A stretch of DNA of 8,518 bases from Saprospiraceae bacterium (GCA_017995875.1 JAGOIB010000085.1:1-8518), one strand, 5' to 3'. Shown: positions 1-6,814, numbered from the stretch's first letter. Program-made: numbers and translations. Notes: generated by a model not told the origin, from the letters alone.

Positions 1-249
1 TTAGATGAAATAGAAGGGATCATCGAGGCATTCAATGAAATGTTGGCCTCCTGGCATATTGCCGCGGATATTCCTCAGAATCTGCCTGTTCAAAGAGCCT
101 ACACCTTACTTATAGGTCTTTTAGATAAGGATGTCTGTTATTTTCCAGGGGGAACTTTGCATTTTGATTTTTGCACAGGATATGCTCCGGATTGCGAATT
201 GAAGGAATATTGTCCTTGTCTTAAACACTGGAATAGTGTAGAACAATGA
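1..249 (+). CDS. 3' end of an unrecognised Cys-rich protein (5' truncated)
   Basis: The reading frame is open from the first base of the window and stops at TGA 247-249, giving 82 visible codons; the true start lies outside. I do not recognise the family. The visible part is mixed helical (an acidic start, LDEIEGIIEAF, then ASWHIAADIPQNLP) and ends in a cysteine cluster with spacing C58-x6-C65-x5-C71-x-C73-x2-H76, which could bind a metal or Fe-S cluster, although that is only suggested by the spacing. An internal ATG at 40 is in frame, but the coherent upstream codons argue it is not the start. The stop codon lies inside the first degenerate copy of the repeat array that follows, so the gene ends exactly where the cassette begins. 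It is convergent with the gene at 965-2524. Confidence 0.6.
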   Translation, partial: LDEIEGIIEAFNEMLASWHIAADIPQNLPVQRAYTLLIGLLDKDVCYFPGGTLHFDFCTGYAPDCELKEYCPCLKHWNSVEQ

Positions 250-276
250 GAGGTGTGAGAGGTCTGAGAGCGTGAG
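248..276 (+). repeat. Degenerate outer part of the left GARCGTRA array
   Basis: Directly at the stop codon of the first gene come imperfect units GAGAGGTGTGA, GAGGTCTGA and GAGCGTGA. They match the cleaner array at 333-381 (which also contains one GAGGTGTGA unit) but have drifted. A 56-bp non-repetitive stretch (277-332) separates the two blocks. Confidence 0.6.
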
Positions 277-287
277 TCTCCTTCGCA

Positions 288-316
288 CTTTGAATGGAAT
301 CTATTTCCATGCAAAG
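288..316. other. Imperfect hairpin between the two left repeat blocks
   Basis: CTTTG 288-292 pairs with CAAAG 312-316, and ATGGAA 294-299 pairs with TTCCAT 305-310, with one A/G mismatch (293/311) and a 5-nt loop. There is no T-run behind it on either strand, so it is not a typical terminator. It may be part of the cassette's own structure. Confidence 0.4.
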
Positions 317-332
317 GCTTCGGCGACCAAAA

Positions 333-381
333 GAACGTGAGAGGTGTGAGAGCGTGAGAACGTAAGAGCGTAAGAACGTAA
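333..381 (+). repeat. Left tandem array of 8-bp unit GARCGTRA
   Basis: Six head-to-tail units: GAACGTGA, GAGGTGTGA (9 bp, degenerate), GAGCGTGA, GAACGTAA, GAGCGTAA, GAACGTAA. Apart from the degenerate unit, variation is only A/G at positions 3 and 7. Bases 350-373 (24 bp) are the exact reverse complement of 909-932, and with one mismatch the match extends to 32 bp (350-381 against 901-932). Confidence 0.9.
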
Positions 382-502
382 AATTTAGAGCCAATTGGAA
401 TATTTTTAAAAAAGGGATAAAATAATGCTCTGAAGGGGTAATATTTCATTGACTTCAATACACTATAGGTTGACATTAATTCCTAAATCAATCTATCTGA
501 AT

Positions 503-865
503 ATGACAAATGAAGAATTCAATGCAATGTTCCGGGAAAAAACCAAAGCTTTTGCAATTGGAGTGATTAAGTTTATAGAAACCGTTCCATTCAATTCGGC
601 TACCCGGGTGATGAATTTCCAGTTATGCAAGGCAGCCACTTCAGTTGGGGCAAACCATAGAGCTTTTTGTCGGGGAAGATCCAAAAACGAAAGATTTTCT
701 AAAATTTGCATCGTGGTCGAAGAAGCAGATGAATCTCAATTTTGGCTTGAAATATTTGATCAACTACCATATGGAGATAAGGAACTGCTCGCATGGTTAA
801 TGAGCGAAATAACTGAAATAGTAAAAGTATCTACCAGCATTAAAAATTCCACATTTCCTCACTAA
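503..865 (+). CDS. Four-helix-bundle protein of the 23S rRNA intervening-sequence family
   Basis: A 120-residue protein, the usual size for this family (often annotated 'four helix bundle protein' or S23 family). The central signature is clear: LCKAATSVGANHRAFCRG, then the charged RSKNERFSK, then VVEEADESQFWLEIF, where EEADE..WLE is the most conserved stretch. The start is placed at ATG 503 because MTNEEFNAMFREKTKAF matches the usual beginning of helix 1. The upstream in-frame TTG at 449 would add 18 atypical residues. Relatives are encoded inside intervening sequences of 23S rRNA genes in some bacteria, and the accessory protein of diversity-generating retroelements has the same fold. No reverse transcriptase is present here. 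The biochemical role of stand-alone copies is unknown. The gene sits alone between inverted GARCGTRA arrays, so it probably travels or is maintained with them. Its promoter could not be assigned. Confidence 0.88.
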   Translation: MTNEEFNAMFREKTKAFAIGVIKFIETVPFNSATRVMNFQLCKAATSVGANHRAFCRGRSKNERFSKICIVVEEADESQFWLEIFDQLPYGDKELLAWLMSEITEIVKVSTSIKNSTFPH

Positions 866-881
866 ACACACCCATGCACCC

Positions 882-980
882 TCACACTCCTCTTACGCTC
901 TTACGCTCTTACGCTCTTACGTTCTCACGCTCTTACGCTCTCACGTTCTCACGCTCTCACGTTCTCACGTTCTTACGATC
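882..980 (-). repeat. Right tandem array of GARCGTRA, inverted relative to the left array
   Basis: Eleven contiguous 8-bp units on the minus strand (893-980), read on the plus strand as TYACGYTC; the outermost, 973-980, is TTACGATC. A further degenerate unit, TCACACTC, is at 882-889 on the gene side. Variation is confined to the two Y positions except in the last unit. The array overlaps the last codons and TGA stop of the minus-strand gene at 965-2524. Together with the left array it could form a long stem enclosing the four-helix-bundle gene. Confidence 0.92.
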
Positions 981-2524
981 ACTTGCTTCACTGTTACAAT
1001 CTGTTTATCCACTTCAAGCTGTAACAGGTACACACCCGATGGCGTATTCAGTTTATTTAGTTCAATTTTTTCGACATACTTACCATAGCCTCTTTTCTCA
1101 TTCGAAATGATCTTTCGGACAACATTGCCTTTTGAATTAATCAACATCAGGTTGATCGTAGATTTTCTGCGAAGATTGTATGAAACATAGACGACGTCCT
1201 GTGCCGGATTGGGATAATTTTCGAAACTAAGTTCTTTTATGGCGCTGGCCGTAGCCTCTGTTGACGTCAGGATTTCCTGTTGATTTGTCAAGTGTGTCCA
1301 GATACTCATCTGTCCTTCATTTAATCTCGCCCAGATGGGACGCACGATTCCATTGTTGACGGTGATATTGGTATAGTCACCAAAGAATATACCACTGTTT
1401 GGGAGAAAAGGTGTTTCACTGATTTTGCGATTGATAAAGGTATTTCCGCCATCGGTAGATAATGCGAGGAATACATCTGTTGAATCTCCTGAATGGAATC
1501 GACGGTCATAAAAAACAAAGTATAGATAACCGGTGGCCTGGTCAATGGCCATCCATGTAAAAAATTGTTGTTTGCCAGGCCCATCATCATTGACACGTAT
1601 CGGCCCGGACCAGTTTTGACCACCATCTGTTGATTTTGTAAGCCATATGTCTGTATCATTGCCGCCATTGCGCTGGTCAGACCAATTGATATATAAAGTA
1701 CCTCGGTGAGGACCATTACTTAAATCGCATGCGGTAACAGGCAGGCCGTTTGCCCTATTGATACCCGGTATTTCATAATCCCATCCGGTAGGCATTGGAT
1801 CTACAGGTGTTTCCTTCGGAAGCCATGTGACCCCTTTATCGAGTGACTTATTGAATACGATTCCATTCGGGCCGGCCCAGGCAACATATACTTCACCATT
1901 CGGGCCAACAGCAGGCACAGCACCTTCCACTGTTTTGTCACTATCGATACAGTCACCGGCATATTTATTCAGTCGTAATGGAGTGGACCAGGTTTCACCT
2001 CCATCCACAGATTTTGAAAAGTAAATAATACTGCTATCCGTTGGTGCTGAGCTTCCATAGTCATCAAATTGTGTCCAACTCAGATAGATCGTATTGTCCG
2101 TACGATCGATAGCACACCATTGCTTGTCCTGAGCCTTGGTACCATTGAGGCCTGTAAATGATCCGTCATTCCAGGTTTCACCATTGTCTGTTGTCTTCTG
2201 ACATACAATCCTGTCAATCCAATTGCCTGAAGGCGGATTGGAAAGATGAAAAAAGTAAAAGTCACTGTTGATATCAACGGCAATGGTTGGATCACCCCAT
2301 ACGCCATGGCTGGATTGCAGGGAGTGGTTCGTCCATGTCCTCCCGGTATCAAGGCTTATGTAGTATTTATTGATATTGGCCGCCCCTATGATGACATTTG
2401 GATGCAATGGGTCCATCATGATGCTGGGCTCATTAGGCGAGCCCTGATTGCTAATCATTACGTTTTGGGCCACAGCCAATGTCCCTGAAAAAATAAACAG
2501 AAAGAATGAGATGGATTTAATCAT
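965..2524 (-). CDS. Secreted Asp-box (BNR/sialidase-like fold) protein with T9SS sorting domain
   Basis: A 519-residue protein predicted to be exported and then secreted or surface-attached through the type IX system. Residues 1-19 form a signal peptide (MIKSISFFLFIFSGTLAVA, cleavage near A19). Six Asp-boxes of a beta-propeller follow: SLDTGRTW (57-64), TTDNGETW (111), SVDGGETW (172), SLDKGVTW (227), STDGGQNW (298) and STDGGNTF (356). The C-terminal ~85 residues (about 435-519) are a type A sorting domain beginning near YPNPAQD and ending in GVYLLQL...KQVIVRT. No FRIP/YRIP motif of true sialidases is visible, so 'sialidase' activity should not be assumed; the propeller may bind or cleave another glycan or act as a scaffold. 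The start is taken at ATG 2522-2524, because a TTG 27 bp upstream would put charged and odd residues before the signal peptide. The last codons and stop lie within the inverted repeat array. Confidence 0.85.
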   Translation of the reverse strand: MIKSISFFLFIFSGTLAVAQNVMISNQGSPNEPSIMMDPLHPNVIIGAANINKYYISLDTGRTWTNHSLQSSHGVWGDPTIAVDINSDFYFFHLSNPPSGNWIDRIVCQKTTDNGETWNDGSFTGLNGTKAQDKQWCAIDRTDNTIYLSWTQFDDYGSSAPTDSSIIYFSKSVDGGETWSTPLRLNKYAGDCIDSDKTVEGAVPAVGPNGEVYVAWAGPNGIVFNKSLDKGVTWLPKETPVDPMPTGWDYEIPGINRANGLPVTACDLSNGPHRGTLYINWSDQRNGGNDTDIWLTKSTDGGQNWSGPIRVNDDGPGKQQFFTWMAIDQATGYLYFVFYDRRFHSGDSTDVFLALSTDGGNTFINRKISETPFLPNSGIFFGDYTNITVNNGIVRPIWARLNEGQMSIWTHLTNQQEILTSTEATASAIKELSFENYPNPAQDVVYVSYNLRRKSTINLMLINSKGNVVRKIISNEKRGYGKYVEKIELNKLNTPSGVYLLQLEVDKQIVTVKQVIVRT

Positions 2525-2587
2525 ATGGGTATAAACGAAATAAAGGCACAATTTGATTCAAAATACGTAAATCCTTTTCATAATTAC

Positions 2588-2622
2588 TTTTCACTTTTCA
2601 CTCTTCATTTTTCATTTTTCAC
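2588..2622 (-). repeat. Tandem array of 7-bp unit RTGAARA
   Basis: Five exact head-to-tail 7-mers on the plus strand: TTTTCAC, TTTTCAC, TCTTCAT, TTTTCAT, TTTTCAC. On the minus strand these are RTGAARA units. All differences are C/T (A/G) transitions. The array lies just past the terminator of the nod-like gene and upstream of the Asp-box gene. No inverted partner is visible nearby. Confidence 0.8.
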
Positions 2623-2633
2623 TTTAATAAGGC

Positions 2634-2663
2634 ATAAAAATACCCCGGCTTTTTACACCGGGG
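2634..2663 (-). terminator. Intrinsic terminator of the nod-like gene
   Basis: Reading the minus strand, CCCCGG (2663-2658) and CCGGGG (2648-2643) form a GC-rich 6-bp stem with a 9-nt loop, followed at once by TATTTTTAT (2642-2634). It lies about 60 bp after the TAG stop at 2725-2727, with no other gene between, so the gene upstream is probably transcribed alone and isolated from the Asp-box gene. Confidence 0.85.
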
Positions 2664-2724
2664 CAACAATTGAAATCACACCACTTTGGATCTTTATCGC
2701 CAACAATATTTTTTTCTTCTACGG

Positions 2725-5118
2725 CTAGGCAACTTCATGTTCTAATGGTTCCATTTCAGGCTCTACGTCAATTATATTCGATTCTACAGAACTCCAACTC
2801 TTTACGGAGCGAATCCTGGTGATAACAAACCACGCTAATGGAAGAACACCTCCAAAATAAAAGACACTAGCCCCAATACCCCTTAACCATGTAAATGATT
2901 TAAAAACACCTTCTTCAATAAATTCCGCGGACCGTCCATACCACAGGCCTTGCTCTACTACAGATTTAAACTGGATAGCTCCTGCTGGAAACAAATCCAG
3001 TAAGACCATGAGCATCAGCCCAGAATTGATGGACCAAAAGGAGAATCTTATGATCCGCTGATTCCAGCGTCCAGGCTTGATTAGCAATTTTGATGCAAAA
3101 AGAAATGCTGCCAGCGAAATATTTCCATAGACACCCATGAGTGCTGCATGTGCATGATTGATGGTGAGATAGGTACCATGCTCAAAATAATTCATGATCG
3201 GTAGATTGATGATGATACCCAATACACCGGCGCCAAAGAAATTCCAGAAATTGACCGCTATCAGGAAGAGGAATACTTCTGTAAAACCAAATTCACCAAG
3301 ATTTTTATAAGCTACATTACCCACAGCAAGTTTAGGCATGTTTTTAAATCGCCATGCTTCCACTGTCAACAGGATGAGCGGCACAAATTGTAATGTTGAA
3401 AAAATGCTTCCAAGGGCCATCGTCGCTACTGGTTTTGCATTCCAATAAAAATTGTGGGATATACCCAACAGCCCTGTACCTAAAAACAGGATGGTGGCAA
3501 AATAGACAACCCGGATAGCGGCTTGCCGGCTCACCAGCCCCATCAACACCATAAGGTAGCTGACTATAACTGTGATGAAAACTTCAAAGAAGGCCTCGAC
3601 CCACATGTGAATCACCATCCATCTCCAGAAATCTGCAATCACAAAATTGGTTTCCGGTTGAGCTACAAATCCCGATAGAAACAATAGAGGAATTCCTATG
3701 ACGGAATACATGATCCAGTTTGGAAGGTTCCATGGCTCGTGTTTTACAAAAGCAGGTTTGATGCCCCGGTAGACAATTATACCCCATAGAATAAAAATCC
3801 CCATCAATAGAATTTGATATGCTTTTCCGAAATCAACAAATTCCCATCCCTGATGGCCCAGAAAATTAGACCAATCACCCAACATTCCCAATGGTCCCAT
3901 CACCATTCCAACCAATGATCCCCCGACCAGTATAAAGAGTAGTACGAAGAGCGTATTAATGAGTTTTAATTGGCCAGGGATTTCTTTTTTTGATAAAATA
4001 GGCAGGATGAAAATGGACGACGCAATCCAACATGTTGAAATCCAATACAAGGCTAACATTAGGTGCCAGCTGCGGGAAATGGTTACCGGTACTGAACCTG
4101 TAATATGAATGCCAACATATCCCAAGAAATTAAGAAAGTCATTGATCGTAATAATACCACTGGATACTTGAAGGAAAAATAGAAGGATGGCCACAATGAA
4201 GAATTTAAATGTGGCCCGTTGTGTTTTGGAAGGATGGTAATTTTTCACTTTCTCCAGGGTAAATAAATCCCGTACAGGTGGTTTGAAAAATTTGTTTGGT
4301 AGTTGATTGTACTGGCCAATGTAGTATAGTACCAGACCACACGCAAGAACGAAGCCGAGTAACCCAAGCACACTCCAGAGTATAACAGGAGATGTTGGTG
4401 TATTGCCGGCTATTGGGTCGAAAGGCCAGTTATGGGTATAACTGTATTTGCTTCCCGGTCTTTCGGAGACACATACCCATGCACCCCAATAGAAAAACGA
4501 ACAGAGATTTGAAACTTCCTTCCGGTCGGAAATATAATTTACCGGTGGAAATTTATCGTCTGTGTTTTGGTCAATATAGAGATCAGTATAGTATTTATTC
4601 AATTGCCCTAAAGCATAGACCTGGGCATCAGACAGGGTGACGGTATTCGTATTTTTATCATATTGATTGATTTTCAACTCTTCCCGTACCTGCTCAGCAA
4701 TGATTTTGGTTTGCATGACATCGGCTGTAACGCCTTTCTCTTCAGTGAATTTCCGGGTATAGTAATCTTTCATAAAGAGTGAAACCTTATGCAACGCTTC
4801 TGCTGTAAAGTCGGGGCCGCGCTGTGCGCCATCTCCAAAAAAACTACCGTATTCCATGAGGGCGTATTTATGAAACACGATCTGGCCCTGTTCGATAGAT
4901 TTTTTCGTCATCACCTTGTTACCATTGGCAGAGATAAAATCTGCCATGGGCGGTGCATCATTATAGGTCTGGTATCCTATCATACCGACACCGATGACAC
5001 TGATGATTAGAATAAACGTTAGCGGGCCCCACCAGTTTTTGGTGTTCATGATGTAAGCGATATTCTTTGGGGGTGGCACATTGGTGCCCTTGCCATTATT
5101 GCCAGCAGGAGTCTCCAT
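2725..5118 (-). CDS. nod: Putative nitric oxide dismutase (quinol NO reductase-like, catalytic and quinol sites altered)
   Basis: A 797-residue inner-membrane protein of the quinol NO reductase branch of the haem-copper oxidases. It has one N-terminal helix (about 31-50), a periplasmic domain (about 51-243; GSFFGDGAQRGPDFT, RPGSKYSYTHNWP) without CxxCH, then about 13 membrane helices and an acidic tail. Kept residues: low-spin haem ligand H352 (RSWH), FeB ligands H504 and H555, E508 in HMWVE, and haem ligands H655 and H657 (NHAHA). Changed residues: the HH pair is H555-N556, the second active-site Glu is Q577 (FSTLQFVP), the quinol-pocket His and Glu are N326 and N330, and the Asp of the PGD motif is A750 (RGIGAS). 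I checked these codons in the DNA. NO reductases use quinol to reduce 2 NO to N2O. The altered pattern is that of Nod, proposed to convert 2 NO to N2 and O2 without external electrons. Nod activity here is inferred from sequence. Automatic annotation would call it norB/norZ. The start ATG 5116-5118 is chosen; Met24 is an alternative. Confidence 0.85.
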   Translation of the reverse strand: METPAGNNGKGTNVPPPKNIAYIMNTKNWWGPLTFILIISVIGVGMIGYQTYNDAPPMADFISANGNKVMTKKSIEQGQIVFHKYALMEYGSFFGDGAQRGPDFTAEALHKVSLFMKDYYTRKFTEEKGVTADVMQTKIIAEQVREELKINQYDKNTNTVTLSDAQVYALGQLNKYYTDLYIDQNTDDKFPPVNYISDRKEVSNLCSFFYWGAWVCVSERPGSKYSYTHNWPFDPIAGNTPTSPVILWSVLGLLGFVLACGLVLYYIGQYNQLPNKFFKPPVRDLFTLEKVKNYHPSKTQRATFKFFIVAILLFFLQVSSGIITINDFLNFLGYVGIHITGSVPVTISRSWHLMLALYWISTCWIASSIFILPILSKKEIPGQLKLINTLFVLLFILVGGSLVGMVMGPLGMLGDWSNFLGHQGWEFVDFGKAYQILLMGIFILWGIIVYRGIKPAFVKHEPWNLPNWIMYSVIGIPLLFLSGFVAQPETNFVIADFWRWMVIHMWVEAFFEVFITVIVSYLMVLMGLVSRQAAIRVVYFATILFLGTGLLGISHNFYWNAKPVATMALGSIFSTLQFVPLILLTVEAWRFKNMPKLAVGNVAYKNLGEFGFTEVFLFLIAVNFWNFFGAGVLGIIINLPIMNYFEHGTYLTINHAHAALMGVYGNISLAAFLFASKLLIKPGRWNQRIIRFSFWSINSGLMLMVLLDLFPAGAIQFKSVVEQGLWYGRSAEFIEEGVFKSFTWLRGIGASVFYFGGVLPLAWFVITRIRSVKSWSSVESNIIDVEPEMEPLEHEVA

Positions 5119-5278
5119 TTGAAAGATTAATTTTAACGTGAAGTACAGAATGAACGAATCGGCGTATGCCTTTTTAACGCTTTGAAACTTGCATCAATAG
5201 GTACACCTTTTTCATGATTTCTATTCATGCTTTTTCAACAGGTTCAGGTTGGAGTCATGCGGGGAATTCAGGGTGATG

Positions 5279-5308
5279 AAAGGAGGAATGCAATTCCACT
5301 CCTCCTTT
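5279..5308 (-). terminator. Possible terminator after the haloperoxidase-like gene
   Basis: AAAGGAGGA 5279-5287 and TCCTCCTTT 5300-5308 form a perfect 9-bp stem with a 12-nt loop, about 45 bp beyond the TAA stop at 5354-5356. The only U-tract on the minus strand is the TTT at the stem end, so termination may be weak. An inner alternative stem, GGAAT/ATTCC (5285-5297), competes with the main one. It could instead be a regulatory site upstream of the nod-like gene. Confidence 0.5.
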
Positions 5309-5353
5309 ATACAACATCATACGAAGGGTTAAATCAAAAAACCAAATCTCATT

Positions 5354-6748
5354 TTATTTGTACCATGGCAATGCATTGACACGGGTGGCAGCAAGGTATC
5401 CTAAACGGACACCTTCATCACAATCCATACGGAAATGTACACCAAGAGGCAACCGGCTATAGGCATTTTCAAGGCCTGCTTCCAGGATAGTGTTATAGGA
5501 TCTTGGAGAGCCGTTAAACTCTGTACGGTTTTGATGACAGTTGTCTGTATATGGATGTGTATTGCCAAATATATCAGCCATGATGGCACTTCCGGAAGAA
5601 CCAAATCCTGAGTGGCCTGAGGGATATGCAGGGAATGGGGGCGTGACACTCTTTACTCCTGTAGTTGGATTGTTGAGTATTGTTGTCCAGCCTGGCTCCA
5701 TCACTTCACGGATATATTCTATCGGACGGCGTACATTATAGATATACTTAGAATTCCATACTGCAATTCCTGCATCACATAGCGCCATACCCATTTTGGC
5801 ATATAGTTCGACGGCCCGATCAAGTGAGATGTTATCTTGTTCTACGAGGATATTGGCGATGGCAATTTGTCTTCCAGCCGGTTCGAAAGTCACTTCAAAA
5901 AAATCATCGCTCCAGAATTCCGCAACCCATTGAGAAGAGTAGGAAGCCAGATCAACCATAATTCTGATTTCATTGGCCTGCTGAAAAAATTGGGAATTGG
6001 GATCCTCGCTGTAGGCTAACGGTGGTCTGGCGATGAGATCTGATGGAGACATCGCAAATGGACGAACTTTTCCCCAATACGGGAAAAGAGCCTGGCCGTA
6101 ATCAGGAAATGTTGGTTGCCACAATTTTTCACCATTCGGCCCGGTGACCGGAGGCTGATAAGAAGCAGGCTGCGGATTCTCATATGCATTGTGGCCATAG
6201 GTGTCAGTCTCACTGTATGCGTAAACGGCCTCTGCGACTTCGAAACCAAATTGTCTCGATCTTTCGATGACATCGGGGGCAACTTCTGCGCTGAATTCAT
6301 CGAGGAATTTGCTTTCAAGCGTCGAGATCTTATAGGCATCGTCTGCACTGATATGGGGATAGAAATGTTTGAACATCGATGCATATGCTGTGCTTATCGC
6401 TGTTGGCCAATGATAAGTCCTTCCGGAAATGATTGCCGGTAGTTCAAGGCCGGGAAATTCATATTGGAGCGAGTTATATTCAGGCATTCCCGGTACTGCA
6501 GCTTCGTAAACTGCAAGACCTGTGTACGCTAGCATCCTTGCGGCAGCGGGAGGCCTGTAACCGGGAGAATACCTGTCGATTTCCAGGAAAAGTTTATTCC
6601 ATTCAAGGGGGACAGTGGCATCGTAGTCTTTAACGAGGCCTGTTTCTGTCTGGATTGGATCACTCTCCTCGGTGCAGGAAGGGACCAGGATCAGTGACGA
6701 CGCCAGCAGGAACATTAAGAGAAGTTGAGTAAAATTGAAACGATACAT
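5354..6748 (-). CDS. Vanadium-dependent haloperoxidase / PAP2-family lipoprotein
   Basis: A 464-residue exported lipoprotein: a hydrophobic signal (about residues 8-22) ends in the lipobox LVPSC with Cys25. The C-terminal half carries all three phosphate/vanadate-binding motifs of the PAP2/vanadium haloperoxidase superfamily in order: K334-x6-R341-P342 (KYIYNVRRP), PSGH 376-379, and S431-R432-x5-H438-x3-D442. H379 is the predicted acid-base residue and H438 the predicted vanadate or phosphate ligand. The length and the all-helical N-terminal region fit the bacterial vanadium-haloperoxidase-like group better than small PAP2 phosphatases. Known members oxidise halides with H2O2 or dephosphorylate lipids; sequence alone does not decide between these. 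The start is ATG 6746-6748; an in-frame TTG at 6787 lies inside the promoter and would spoil the signal peptide. The gene has its own promoter and appears monocistronic. Confidence 0.85.
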   Translation of the reverse strand: MYRFNFTQLLLMFLLASSLILVPSCTEESDPIQTETGLVKDYDATVPLEWNKLFLEIDRYSPGYRPPAAARMLAYTGLAVYEAAVPGMPEYNSLQYEFPGLELPAIISGRTYHWPTAISTAYASMFKHFYPHISADDAYKISTLESKFLDEFSAEVAPDVIERSRQFGFEVAEAVYAYSETDTYGHNAYENPQPASYQPPVTGPNGEKLWQPTFPDYGQALFPYWGKVRPFAMSPSDLIARPPLAYSEDPNSQFFQQANEIRIMVDLASYSSQWVAEFWSDDFFEVTFEPAGRQIAIANILVEQDNISLDRAVELYAKMGMALCDAGIAVWNSKYIYNVRRPIEYIREVMEPGWTTILNNPTTGVKSVTPPFPAYPSGHSGFGSSGSAIMADIFGNTHPYTDNCHQNRTEFNGSPRSYNTILEAGLENAYSRLPLGVHFRMDCDEGVRLGYLAATRVNALPWYK

Positions 6749-6777
6749 AAGATCATATTTTGAACGTGAACGACCAA

Positions 6778-6799
6778 TTAAGGACAAATATATCCTTAA
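6778..6799. promoter_or_regulatory. Palindrome TTAAGGA-N8-TCCTTAA enclosing the -7 element
   Basis: Seven-base arms, 6778-6784 and 6793-6799, are perfect inverted repeats around an 8-bp spacer that is exactly the -7 box (TATATTTG on the minus strand). A second perfect palindrome, AATATCGATATT (6798-6809), sits between -7 and -33, and AAAATATTTT (6812-6821) overlaps -33. A dimeric repressor bound here would block RNA polymerase. The regulator next door (6964-7422) is one candidate, but no copy of the site was seen upstream of the nod-like gene. Confidence 0.5.
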
Positions 6800-6814
6800 T
6801 ATCGATATTTCAAA
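6785..6814 (-). promoter_or_regulatory. Bacteroidota-type promoter of the haloperoxidase-like gene
   Basis: On the minus strand, TTTG (6814-6811), an 18-bp spacer, and TATATTTG (6792-6785) match the Bacteroidota -33 and -7 elements (TTTG and TAnnTTTG), with the spacer about one base shorter than usual. Transcription would begin near 6778, leaving a leader of about 30 nt before the ATG at 6748. Confidence 0.72.

Larger units (their letters stand above)
248..980 (+). other. Inverted-array cassette carrying the four-helix-bundle gene
   Basis: This is a composite unit: left arrays (248-276 and 333-381), the gene at 503-865, and the inverted right array (882-980). It fills the whole gap between two convergent genes. 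The inverted arrays resemble in layout a mobile element with inverted ends, or the stem of an rRNA intervening sequence. No transposase, no integrase and no clear target-site duplication is seen, so mobility is inference only. Confidence 0.5.

Noticed and set aside
138..476. Minus-strand open frame of 112 codons across the left arrays
   Set aside because: It is antisense to the first gene, reads through the repeat array (giving LTLLRSHALT-like repeats) and resembles no known protein; an artefact of repeat translation.
449..502. TTG at 449 as the start of the four-helix-bundle gene
   Set aside because: It adds 18 residues not typical of the family; ATG 503 gives the expected N-terminus and length.
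503..865. Diversity-generating retroelement accessory protein (Avd)
   Set aside because: The fold family is shared, but there is no reverse transcriptase and no template/variable repeat pair in the window.
333..980. CRISPR array
   Set aside because: Units are 8 bp, contiguous and without unique spacers, and there are no cas genes; they are simple tandem repeats.
874..1110. Plus-strand open frame of 78 codons starting with repeated S(Y)ALTFSRS-type residues
   Set aside because: The repetitive residues are a translation of the 8-bp array and the remainder is antisense to the Asp-box gene; not a real protein.
965..2524. Assignment as a true exo-sialidase
   Set aside because: Six Asp-boxes are present, but no FRIP/YRIP motif or arginine triad could be recognised; Asp-boxes occur in many non-sialidase propellers.
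2725..5118. Ordinary quinol-dependent NO reductase (norZ)
   Set aside because: The FeB His-to-Asn change, the Glu-to-Gln change and loss of the quinol-pocket residues all point away from a standard reductase.
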